59,716 bases of DNA from Prolixibacteraceae bacterium (GTDB taxonomy: Bacteria; Bacteroidota; Bacteroidia; Bacteroidales; Prolixibacteraceae): NCBI GenBank assembly GCA_019163175.1, contig JAFLKN010000005.1:123447-183162 (forward strand), read 5' to 3'. The stretch's first letter is position 1; the number at the start of each line of letters is the position of its first letter. Below the pieces are notes generated by a model. It was not told where the DNA came from, did no database searches, and worked only from the letters and a program-made list of their open reading frames with translations. Of this stretch, positions 52,491-59,716 are shown piece after piece. A program made the translations under genes and the position numbers.

Positions 52491-53501
52491 TCATTCCTTA
52501 ATAATCGGCACCAATCCCATTTTTTCTTCAGCAAATTTATAACTGGCGGTTTCAACCTCTTTCCAGGCACCTGACAACAATTGGCATCCGATAACATGGG
52601 TTCCTGCTTCCGGAAAGGCAACTTTCTGCTTCTGGTTTTCTGAAGTGCCAAGCTTGTCGTACATTTTGAGCATTGCATCAACCCGAACTACATTATCCTG
52701 TTTGACTTCATCTTTGTAATAATAAGCTAAAAAAACAGGCTGACTAACCTTCGCAAATGTATTTTCTGTCATTGAAGCTTCAATTAATTGCTGCAAATAA
52801 ACAGCCGATTCAAGCCGTTGTTTGCATTGCCAATATTGATCTTCCTCCGGATGTTTGGTCTTCACAACCCGATATTTTCCTTTTTTTACCAGTCGTGCCA
52901 GCTGAAGTCCCCAGTGTTTGGTAACCAGAAAGGCTGCAGGGTCATTAATCGCAATGTTTGGAGAAAGCAAAATCAGGCCCTTTGTCAATTCAGGAAATTC
53001 AGCGGCTAGTTTTAAACTCAACGTCCCACCAGTAGAGGTACTCATTAGGATAACTTTTTTGCCCAAAGCCTGAGCCGCAACCAAAGCTTCTTTGGCCGAT
53101 TCATAGAGACGGTCGGGTGTCATGTCAATCAAAGCCTCGGTGGTGTCGATGCCGTGCGAGGCCAACAGCGGAATGTATAAATTCATTCCGTATCGCCGGG
53201 CAAAATCCCGGTGTACAGGTTCTCCTTCATACCACGATGCAGAAAATCCATGGAGATATAGCAGGCAATATTCGGTTTTAGTTTTAATACTATCATTCGC
53301 CCATATCACGCGACTTTCATTGTCAGGCTTAAGTTTTAGTGCCATGTTTTTGTTTGCCAGATAAGTCTCAAATTTGCTGGCTTCAACTTTTAGTTCCGGA
53401 AGATTGCGGTTCAATTCGGGTTTGGGGAACGATGGCCCGACCAGATAAACCAGACTGAGAATTCCCAGAATTGATGCGGTGATGAGTAATATTTTCTTCA
53501 T
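52491..53501 (-). CDS. Exported or membrane-anchored alpha/beta hydrolase
   Basis: The 336-residue protein has an N-terminal hydrophobic segment (about 4-22), LLYLHGFSASWYEGEP with the oxyanion His-Gly, and a nucleophile elbow STSTGG with S156. The first Gly of the usual GxSxG motif is Ser. The late block FPEAGTHVIGC supplies the candidate catalytic His. It resembles serine aminopeptidase-S33/monoacylglycerol-lipase-like hydrolases. Substrate unknown. It is separated from sucA by a divergent 203-base gap that shows no clear promoter or repeat. Confidence 0.8.
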   Translation of the reverse strand: MKKILLITASILGILSLVYLVGPSFPKPELNRNLPELKVEASKFETYLANKNMALKLKPDNESRVIWANDSIKTKTEYCLLYLHGFSASWYEGEPVHRDFARRYGMNLYIPLLASHGIDTTEALIDMTPDRLYESAKEALVAAQALGKKVILMSTSTGGTLSLKLAAEFPELTKGLILLSPNIAINDPAAFLVTKHWGLQLARLVKKGKYRVVKTKHPEEDQYWQCKQRLESAVYLQQLIEASMTENTFAKVSQPVFLAYYYKDEVKQDNVVRVDAMLKMYDKLGTSENQKQKVAFPEAGTHVIGCQLLSGAWKEVETASYKFAEEKMGLVPIIKE

Positions 53502-53704
53502 GGCTAATTTTTATTTCCGGAATGTTTGGGAAATGATTTTTACTAAACTACTGAAAATTGCTTTGTCTGTCAAAAAATATTAAACAACTTGGGCATTTAT
53601 TGGTTCTTTTGTGGAATCTGTATAATTCCGGATTCATCAATTGCAATTGAAATTGATTACTTTTAATGCTTACTTTAAATCACTGAAAAACCAATAGTTC
53701 AACC

Positions 53705-56434
53705 ATGGATAAATTTTCGCAAGTGGGTAACCAGGAAATAGCGGCCATTGAAGAATTGTATGCCTCTTATTTAGCTGATAACGAGTCGGTAGATGCAAGT
53801 TGGAAAAACTTCTTTGCCGGTTTCGAATTTGCCCGGAATAATTTTGCCGATCAAACGAGTTCGGTTCACGATGAGAAAGTTGACAAAGAATTTGCCATCC
53901 TAAACCTTATTCATGGCTACCGTCAACGCGGACACTTATTTACCAAAACAAATCCGGTTCGCGCACGACGTAAATATTTGCCCACACTTGAAATCGAAAA
54001 TTTCGGTCTGCAGCAATCGGATCTTGACACGGTTTTTAAGGCCGGTAGCAGCATCGGAATTGGCCCTGCACCTCTGCGAAAAATAATCGAACATTTGGAA
54101 GCTACCTATTGTGAATCAGTAGGTGTTGAGTACGTTTTTATGCGTCATCCGGTGCTTATCGACTGGCTGAAAACGAAGATGGAATCCTGTCAGAACAGGG
54201 AGGTCTTTACTCCTGAAAAGCAAAAGCATTTTTATTATCACCTGAAGCTGGCTGTTGGATTCGAAAGCTACATTCACAAAAAATTTGTCGGACAAAAACG
54301 GTTCTCGCTCGAAGGGGGAGAAGCACTGATTCCTGCCCTGGATGCCGTTATTGAGCATGGTTCGGAATTGGGGATCAGCGAATTTGTGATTGGAATGGCG
54401 CACCGTGGCCGCCTAAATGTGCTGACCAATATTCTGCAAAAACCCTACGAGCATATTTTCAAAGAATTTGTTGGAACGGAATACGAGCAGGATCTTTCGC
54501 TAGGCGATGTGAAATACCATTTGGGTTACGAGAACGATGTGATTACCGATGAAGGTAAAAAAGTTCATTTAAGCCTGATGCCTAATCCGTCGCACCTCGA
54601 AACGGTAGCTCCTTTGGTTCAGGGAATGGTGCGTTCAAGAATCGACTCGCAATACAATGGCGATTACGACAAAGTTGCGCCCATCGTGATTCACGGCGAC
54701 GCTGCCATTGCCACACAGGGAATTGTCTACGAAGTTATCCAGATGTCGCAGTTGCCCGGCTACAAAACCGGTGGAACGATTCATCTGGTCATCAATAATC
54801 AGGTTGGTTTTACCACCAATTACCTGGAAGCCCGATCAAGTACATATTGTACTGATGTTGCCAAAGTAACACGTTCACCCGTTTTCCATGTGAATGGCGA
54901 CGATGTTGAGGCTATTGTTTACACGGTGAGACTGGCCATGGAATTCCGCCAGAAATTTCATGCCGATGTGTTTATTGATATTTTGTGTTACCGGAAATAT
55001 GGTCACAACGAAGGCGACGAACCTCGCTTTACCCAGCCTTTGCTATATAAAGCCATTGAAAAGCACCGCAACCCTCGCGATATTTATGCCGATAAATTGG
55101 CCGAAGCCGAAGTTCTGACTTTGGATGAGGCTTCGAAATTGAATCAGGAATTTGATAAACATCTGGAAGAAAAATACAAGGAATCGGAAAAAATTGAGAA
55201 GGTAAAAGTTCGTCGTTTCCTGAATAGCGAATACACCGACTTCGAAAATCCGACCAAAACCGATTTGACCAAGTCTCTAAAAACTGGCTTCAAAAAAAGC
55301 GAATTGTTCCGCATAGCATCGCAGATTAATCACTTGCCAACCGATAAACGGTTTTTTAAGAAGATTGACCGCATTGTGGAAGACCGCCGCATGATGATGC
55401 TCGATAACCGCCTGGATTGGGCTATGGCCGAATTGCTGGCCTACGGAACTTTGCTCGAAGAAGGTTATCCGGTTCGCCTGAGCGGACAGGACTCGGAGCG
55501 CGGAACTTTTGCTCACCGCCACGCTTCTTTTGTGGTTGAAGATACCGACGAAAGATATTATCCGCTTAAACACATCAGCGAAAAACAAGCTGCTTTCAGC
55601 GTGTTCAATTCGTTGCTGTCGGAATATGGCGTGCTGGGTTATGAATATGGCTATGCGCTTACACAGCCTAACGGACTGACAATTTGGGAAGCTCAGTTTG
55701 GCGATTTTGCCAATGTGGCGCAGGTTATTTTCGATCAGTACATTTCTTCAGCATTTGAGAAATGGGGCATGATGAACAGTTTGGTGATGTACCTGCCACA
55801 CGGCTACGAAGGTCAGGGGCCGGAACATTCGAGTGCGCGCATCGAGCGGTTCCTCAATCTTACTGCTGACAACAACATTCAGGTGGTTGTTCCGACTACT
55901 CCGGCCAATATGTATCACTTAATTCGCCGACAAATGCACTGGAATGTGCGCGTTCCGCTGGTGGTATTCACCCCAAAAAGCTTGCTGCGTCACCCGATGG
56001 TCACTTCGTCGGTTGATGAACTGGCCGATGGCGCATTTCAGGAAATTATTGAAGACAGCATCAGTAAACCGGATAAAATTACCAAACTGGTTTTCACCTT
56101 CGGAAAATTGTATTACGATTTGCACAAGCGACAGGCCGAAGAGGGCATTACCAACACGGCCATTGTGCGGGTCGAACAACTGTTCCCGCTTCCGGTTGAT
56201 CGCATAAAAGCGATCATTGCCAAATATCCGAAGCTGGAAAAAATATACTGGGTACAAGACGAACCATCGAACATGGGCGCGTGGCAGCACATTCAGCGCT
56301 TTTTGCCTGATGTGCCGTTCCAACTCATTTCGCGACCTGCAAGTGCAAGTCCTGCTGTGGGTTTGATGCATCAGCACAATACCCGCCTGAAAAAAATATT
56401 GGATACCGTTTTCGAAGAAAAGGTATTGGCATAG
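53705..56434 (+). CDS. sucA: 2-oxoglutarate dehydrogenase E1 component
   Basis: The 909-residue thiamine-diphosphate enzyme has an N-terminal region binding E2 (NQEIAAIEELYASYLADNESVDASWKNFF), FVIGMAHRGRLNVLTN, LMPNPSHLETVAPLVQG, the thiamine-diphosphate site IHGDAAIATQGIVYE, INNQVGFTTN, and a C-terminal transketolase half with RLSGQDSERGTF and MYLPHGYEGQGPEHSSARIER. It decarboxylates 2-oxoglutarate in the TCA cycle and passes the succinyl group to E2 (sucB, downstream). Its presence suggests an oxidative TCA cycle. Full length. Confidence 0.96.
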   Translation: MDKFSQVGNQEIAAIEELYASYLADNESVDASWKNFFAGFEFARNNFADQTSSVHDEKVDKEFAILNLIHGYRQRGHLFTKTNPVRARRKYLPTLEIENFGLQQSDLDTVFKAGSSIGIGPAPLRKIIEHLEATYCESVGVEYVFMRHPVLIDWLKTKMESCQNREVFTPEKQKHFYYHLKLAVGFESYIHKKFVGQKRFSLEGGEALIPALDAVIEHGSELGISEFVIGMAHRGRLNVLTNILQKPYEHIFKEFVGTEYEQDLSLGDVKYHLGYENDVITDEGKKVHLSLMPNPSHLETVAPLVQGMVRSRIDSQYNGDYDKVAPIVIHGDAAIATQGIVYEVIQMSQLPGYKTGGTIHLVINNQVGFTTNYLEARSSTYCTDVAKVTRSPVFHVNGDDVEAIVYTVRLAMEFRQKFHADVFIDILCYRKYGHNEGDEPRFTQPLLYKAIEKHRNPRDIYADKLAEAEVLTLDEASKLNQEFDKHLEEKYKESEKIEKVKVRRFLNSEYTDFENPTKTDLTKSLKTGFKKSELFRIASQINHLPTDKRFFKKIDRIVEDRRMMMLDNRLDWAMAELLAYGTLLEEGYPVRLSGQDSERGTFAHRHASFVVEDTDERYYPLKHISEKQAAFSVFNSLLSEYGVLGYEYGYALTQPNGLTIWEAQFGDFANVAQVIFDQYISSAFEKWGMMNSLVMYLPHGYEGQGPEHSSARIERFLNLTADNNIQVVVPTTPANMYHLIRRQMHWNVRVPLVVFTPKSLLRHPMVTSSVDELADGAFQEIIEDSISKPDKITKLVFTFGKLYYDLHKRQAEEGITNTAIVRVEQLFPLPVDRIKAIIAKYPKLEKIYWVQDEPSNMGAWQHIQRFLPDVPFQLISRPASASPAVGLMHQHNTRLKKILDTVFEEKVLA

Positions 56435-56476
56435 TCAGGCTTAGGAACACAAAAGTGACGGAATTCAGTTTCTAAA

Positions 56477-56591
56477 GTCCCGTAGGGACGATATATTTGT
56501 AGCCCCGGCTTTTAAGCCGGGGACAAGGAATCCAAAAGTAAAAAGCGCCGGACTAAAAATCTAAATCGGAGAAAGAAGCTTGTTCCGGCGC
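56477..56591. repeat. Cluster of GC-rich palindromes between sucA and sucB
   Basis: Three inverted repeats lie in the 232-base gap: GTCCC-GTA-GGGAC (56477-56489), a stem CCCCGGCTT/AAGCCGGGG (56503-56511 with 56514-56522), and GCGCCGGA/TCCGGCGC (56535-56542 with 56584-56591). The first two resemble short repetitive palindromes that I recall from many Bacteroidota genomes; this is memory, not a search. They could reduce read-through from sucA to sucB. Confidence 0.7.
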
Positions 56592-56666
56592 AATTGAATT
56601 CGCTTTACAAAAAGCAGGAATTCATTTCAGAAATGAAGATAAAAACCAAAATAAAAAAGACCAGAC

Positions 56667-57944
56667 ATGATCATCGAAATAAAAGTACCCACACCAGGCG
56701 AATCCATTACCGAAGTAGAAATTGGGAAATGGATTGTTTCTGACGGCGATCTCGTCGAAAAAGATCAGGAGTTGGGTGAAGTCGAATCAGATAAAGCAAC
56801 CTTGACCCTGTCGGCTTCCGAAAGCGGACAGATTAAAATCATAATTCCGGAAGGAGAACGCGCTGCCGTTGGAGCAATTGCCTGTACCATCGATACCAGC
56901 AAAGCATCTGCAACAAAAGCCGAAAAACCTGCTGCTGTAGCCAAAGTCGCTGCTGTAAAAGAGGTAGCTGCTCCTGCTCCTGAAAAAGTCTTCGCTCCTG
57001 AAGTTGTTGCAGCTAACGAAGAATCGAATGTTAAAGTGACTTCGGTGGCCAAAAAAATGATGGAAGAATATCACCTTTCTATGGAAGAAGTGCTGAGCGG
57101 ATTGCACCGAATTTCGAAAGGAGACATTGAAGCTGTGCTGGCGCTCCCGAAGGGAGAAAAGCTCACTTCGACGAACTCAGTGAGCGGCGCTGCGTTCGCT
57201 GAGCCTGTCGAAGCGCGTGGTGAAAAGCGTGAGAAAATGACCTCTTTGCGCCGGAAGTTAAGCCAGCGGCTGGTTGCGGTGAAGAACGAAACAGCCATGC
57301 TCACTACCTTTAACGAGATTGATATGAGCAGGGTGATGGAAATGCGCTCCAAACTGCAGACTAAGTTTGTAGAGAAATACGGTTTGAAACTTGGTTTTAT
57401 GTCGCTGTTTTCCAAAGCAGTGGCCGAAGCTATGCAGTTTCATCCTGCCATAAATGCGCAAATCGATGGCGAAGAAATTATTACTCCCGATTTTGTGGAT
57501 ATTGGTATTGCCGTGCAAACGCCCAAAGGTTTGATGGTACCGATTATCCGGAATTGCGAAAGCAAAACAATTGCCGGGATCGAAATCGAACTCAAAGTGT
57601 TGGCCGAAAAGGCGCGTTCGAAAAAGATCAGCGTGGAAGAACTGACCGGCGGCACATTTACGATTACCAACGGCGGCACCTTTGGTTCGCTGCTATCGAC
57701 CCCGATTATCAATCCGCCGCAATCGGCTATTCTGGGCATGCATAATATAATTGATCGGCCGGTGGCTGTAAACGGACAGGTTGTTATCCGCCCGATGATG
57801 TACGTGGCTTTATCGTACGATCACCGCATTATCGATGGCAAAGATTCGGTGGGATTCCTGGTAAAAGTGAAGGAACTGATTGAAAATCCGGAACGTTTGC
57901 TCACCAATGGCCGAAATCCGGAAGAAGTATTGCTGGGTTTGTAA
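56667..57944 (+). CDS. sucB: Dihydrolipoyl succinyltransferase (2-oxoglutarate dehydrogenase E2)
   Basis: The 425-residue protein has an N-terminal lipoyl domain (1-77) with lipoyl-lysine K43 in ESDKAT, an Ala/Pro/Lys-rich linker (78-120), a peripheral subunit-binding domain (about 122-160) and a catalytic domain (about 190-425). The catalytic residues are H386 and D390 in [12 protein letters not shown]. The linker between subunit-binding and catalytic domains contains residues of about 166-184 ([18 protein letters not shown]) encoded by a palindromic repeat (57166-57213). It transfers succinyl groups to CoA with sucA as partner. Confidence 0.95.
   Translation: MIIEIKVPTPGESITEVEIGKWIVSDGDLVEKDQELGEVESDKATLTLSASESGQIKIIIPEGERAAVGAIACTIDTSKASATKAEKPAAVAKVAAVKEVAAPAPEKVFAPEVVAANEESNVKVTSVAKKMMEEYHLSMEEVLSGLHRISKGDIEAVLALPKGEKLTSTNSVSGAAFAEPVEARGEKREKMTSLRRKLSQRLVAVKNETAMLTTFNEIDMSRVMEMRSKLQTKFVEKYGLKLGFMSLFSKAVAEAMQFHPAINAQIDGEEIITPDFVDIGIAVQTPKGLMVPIIRNCESKTIAGIEIELKVLAEKARSKKISVEELTGGTFTITNGGTFGSLLSTPIINPPQSAILGMHNIIDRPVAVNGQVVIRPMMYVALSYDHRIIDGKDSVGFLVKVKELIENPERLLTNGRNPEEVLLGL
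57166..57213. repeat. Palindromic repeat inserted in frame in sucB
   Basis: The arms CTTCGAC-GAA-CTCAG (57166-57180) and CTGAG-CCT-GTCGAAG (57199-57213) form an imperfect inverted repeat around a GC-rich centre. The word pattern matches a dispersed palindrome that I recall from bacterial genomes (CTTCGACnnnCTCAG). It keeps the reading frame and adds no stop. A short hairpin CTCCC-GAA-GGGAG lies just upstream (57144-57156). Confidence 0.75.
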
Positions 57945-57966
57945 TTCTGATTTTAAAAAACGATAC

Positions 57967-57999
57967 AAAAGCTCTTCTCCTTGCGGGAAGGGCTTTTTT
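57967..57999 (+). terminator. Intrinsic terminator of sucB
   Basis: A 13-bp stem with G-U pairs (57967-57979 with 57985-57997) and a 5-base loop is followed by T residues, 22 bases past the stop codon. Confidence 0.82.
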
Positions 58000-58061
58000 G
58001 TTTTCGGATTTTAGTTTTGCCCGAATCTTTGTACATTTACAAAGAACCTAAAACATGTCAT

Positions 58062-58568
58062 ATGAAACCTCTGTTTTTTCTCTTTATAATTCTGATAGTT
58101 TTTATTTCATGTTCCGAAACCAAAGTGCCGGAAACGAAACATCATTCCAACTACCATTTCGAAACGGTTAATCAGTCGGCTTTTGAGACAACCGAACTGA
58201 TTTATGTGCCCATTTACAGCGACATTTACTACCTCGATTCCAAACATACTTTCTCGCTTACCGCCACTTTGAGCATCCGCAATACCTCGTTTAAAGACAG
58301 TATTTATGTGTTTTTCATCGAATATTACAATTCTTCAGGCCAGAAGGTGCGCCGCTACAACGAATCAACATTGCTTGTAAAACCCATGGAGTCGGTTGAA
58401 TTTGTGGTTGAAAACAAAGACGATACCGGTGGAGTGGGAGCAAATTTTGTAGTGGAATGGGGCGCCAAACCCGGTGCGCAAAAACCCTATTTTCAGGGTG
58501 TGATGATTGGCACCACCGGTCAGCAGGGAATTTCGTTTACTACCGAAGGAATTGTAATTCAGAAATAG
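58062..58568 (+). CDS. DUF3124-like lipoprotein
   Basis: The protein is 168 residues from ATG 58062 (MKPLFFLFIILIVFISCSETK), with a lipobox ending at Cys18. The open frame begins 27 codons earlier but runs over the sucB terminator, so that start is rejected. The mature part is beta-rich: YVPIYSDIYYLDSKHTFSLTATLSIRNTS, VYFFIEYYNS-like, and GAKPGAQKPYFQGVMIGTTGQQGISF. This matches DUF3124, a family of unknown function. It is likely an envelope lipoprotein. It is convergent with the last gene of the window. Confidence 0.78.
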   Translation: MKPLFFLFIILIVFISCSETKVPETKHHSNYHFETVNQSAFETTELIYVPIYSDIYYLDSKHTFSLTATLSIRNTSFKDSIYVFFIEYYNSSGQKVRRYNESTLLVKPMESVEFVVENKDDTGGVGANFVVEWGAKPGAQKPYFQGVMIGTTGQQGISFTTEGIVIQK

Positions 58569-58576
58569 TTTCAGGC

Positions 58577-59449
58577 TTAAAACGGAACTGTGAGTCCGAG
58601 CCAGGGAATGGCAAAAAACTGGTCCATTTCGCTTGCAAACGGCATAACTACACCAAAATCTAAACCGGTACCTTTAATAATCCGTCGTCCGCCCAACATC
58701 ATCATCACTACAAATTCGTCGGAAGTGCCAATGAAATAGTTTTCGGTAATAAAATAACCTTTTGGCCCGGTGCGTATCATGGCGCTGATATTTAATGTTG
58801 GCTTTTTAGCCATTTCGCCACCGGCAAATGCCCAGCCCAGCCCAACGTTCAGGTTCTTGTCTTTTGTGCCGAATGTTGAAATGCCGTACAGAATGCCGAA
58901 CCCGGTGTTCTGTTCACCGATAACAGTACCGGCCAGTGCGCCGACACCCAGATTAAATTTGTTTTCGACCACGGGCATCGAAAATTTGGCTGTGATCCAG
59001 GCCGGAGTTGAAGTGCCGGCAAAAAGGAAAAGTGGAACAACACCAACCCCAGCCGAGAAATGATCAGTTAGTCCGTAAACAGCCTGATTAAACAGGATCC
59101 AGACGTTTTGGTAATAGCCCTCGCCCTGTTTGAGGTTGTAGCCGTTGGGCGCCCAGAAGTAGCGTGTAGCCTGGGGATTGTCGAGCCAAAAAGTGCCGTC
59201 TTTGGCAATCAATTGATTAACGGGTGTGATTTTTTTTATCTGAGTGGCAGTGATGCTTATTTCGCCCAGATTCTCGGTCTTCAGACGAATTTTTTCACTG
59301 GTTTGTTCGAGGATGATGCCGATATATTCATTTCCGTCAACGGTTTCAATGCGGGTTTTGGTGGAGTCCTGCTGGTTTTGAGCCTGGATTAAGCTTGGTG
59401 AAAAAATCAGGAAAACAAGAAACACGGTCACTGATACGAGATTTTTCAT
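58577..59449 (-). CDS. Exported envelope protein of unknown function
   Basis: The 290-residue protein has a signal peptide (about 1-23, SLIQAQ). A small N-terminal beta-domain (about 32-75; ETVDGNEYIGIILEQTSEKIRLKTEN) has the strand pattern of an Sm-like barrel. The rest alternates Gly-rich strands (HFSAGVGVVPLFLFAG, KFNLGVGALAGTVIGEQ, NLNVGLGWAFAGGE) and ends in Phe (LGLTVPF), like an outer-membrane barrel. I do not recognise a named family. It has no operon partner in the window. Confidence 0.65.
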   Translation of the reverse strand: MKNLVSVTVFLVFLIFSPSLIQAQNQQDSTKTRIETVDGNEYIGIILEQTSEKIRLKTENLGEISITATQIKKITPVNQLIAKDGTFWLDNPQATRYFWAPNGYNLKQGEGYYQNVWILFNQAVYGLTDHFSAGVGVVPLFLFAGTSTPAWITAKFSMPVVENKFNLGVGALAGTVIGEQNTGFGILYGISTFGTKDKNLNVGLGWAFAGGEMAKKPTLNISAMIRTGPKGYFITENYFIGTSDEFVVMMMLGGRRIIKGTGLDFGVVMPFASEMDQFFAIPWLGLTVPF

Positions 59450-59655
59450 AGGGGAGAATGAATTAAGTGAAATTGTACGGATTCTTATACGAGATAACTC
59501 TATTGCAGGTTGAATTGTTCAATGAGAAGGACTTTCGGTGATAGTTGGTAATCTTTTTGGATCTTAGTTCACGATCTCTTCATATTCTTGTGGGGAATTT
59601 ATATTTCTGAATTAATCTTAAAATAATTAAACCTTCAATTCTTTACCTTGTCCTT

Positions 59656-59701
59656 CAGCCGGACGGGCTGTTACTTTTTCCCTACAGCTGGAAAAAGTAA
59701 C
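59656..59701. repeat. Inverted repeats at the right edge
   Basis: A perfect 12-bp inverted repeat (GTTACTTTTTCC at 59670-59681 and its complement at 59690-59701) has an 8-base loop. A short CAGCC/GGCTG hairpin (59656-59660 with 59666-59670) lies just before it. The rest of the 267-base gap from 59450 shows no gene; what follows is outside the window. Confidence 0.7.
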
Positions 59702-59716
59702 CAAAAAGAGCCGCCG

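Noticed and set aside
57981-58061. Earlier start for the DUF3124-like lipoprotein
   Set aside because: The extension runs over the sucB terminator and would hide the lipoprotein signal.

Overview
The window reads as a chromosomal segment of a Bacteroidota bacterium, most likely a free-living or environmental member of the Bacteroidales/Marinilabiliales lineage. The evidence is the gene order porG-uppS-bamA-ompH-ompH-murI, several proteins with type IX secretion (T9SS) sorting tails, LytTR and Reg_prop/Y_Y_Y signalling proteins, promoter elements of the TAnnTTTG type, and weak Shine-Dalgarno sites. The assignment below phylum level is inference. Coding density is high, and no stretch longer than 300 bases lacks a gene. 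No SusC/SusD pair, integrase, transposase, phage gene, rRNA or CRISPR array was seen.

Region by region. 1-1073: the 3' end of a protein made of tandem LCCL-type repeats, cut by the left edge. 1304-12790: mostly housekeeping genes: NIPSNAP protein, S41 protease, PnuC with a NadR-like kinase (nicotinamide riboside salvage), CysE, a Crp/Fnr regulator, a solitary LpxA, an RlmL-like methyltransferase, AroE, a Uup-type ABC-F ATPase, endonuclease III and a 56-residue ferredoxin. 12913-24748: an accessory carbohydrate region with three sulfatases, a GH2 enzyme, an exported Gfo/Idh/MocA oxidoreductase and two exported TIM-barrel isomerase-like proteins. It looks like a sulfated-glycan or glycoside catabolic island without SusCD. 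24820-24903: tRNA-Leu(CAG). 25148-30761: an orphan class I isoprenoid-synthase-like protein, a GH51 arabinofuranosidase, a cytoplasmic Gfo/Idh/MocA protein and MalQ.

30808-40406 is almost entirely on the minus strand. A LytS-type propeller sensor kinase and a LytTR regulator stand upstream of a set of exported proteins: a short T9SS-tail protein, a triple FN3-like repeat protein, an unknown membrane-associated protein, a small beta-barrel and a BspA-type leucine-rich repeat protein with a T9SS tail. 40478-50119 is an envelope/cofactor core: alpha/beta hydrolase and PdxJ on one strand, then CBS protein, NadK, PorG, UppS, BamA, two OmpH/Skp chaperones and MurI on the other. 50175-59449: PlsC-like acyltransferase, UMF1-type transporter, alpha/beta hydrolase, the 2-oxoglutarate dehydrogenase pair sucA-sucB, a DUF3124-like lipoprotein and an envelope protein. 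The right edge begins an inverted repeat.

The most interesting items are: cysteine-free tandem LCCL domains with a 699-bp higher-order period; the orphan class I isoprenoid-like enzyme; the exported oxidoreductase plus TIM-barrel set among sulfatases, which suggests oxidative glycoside cleavage; and a palindromic repeat that lies in frame inside the sucB linker. No single locus could be proven to be a new system from sequence alone.
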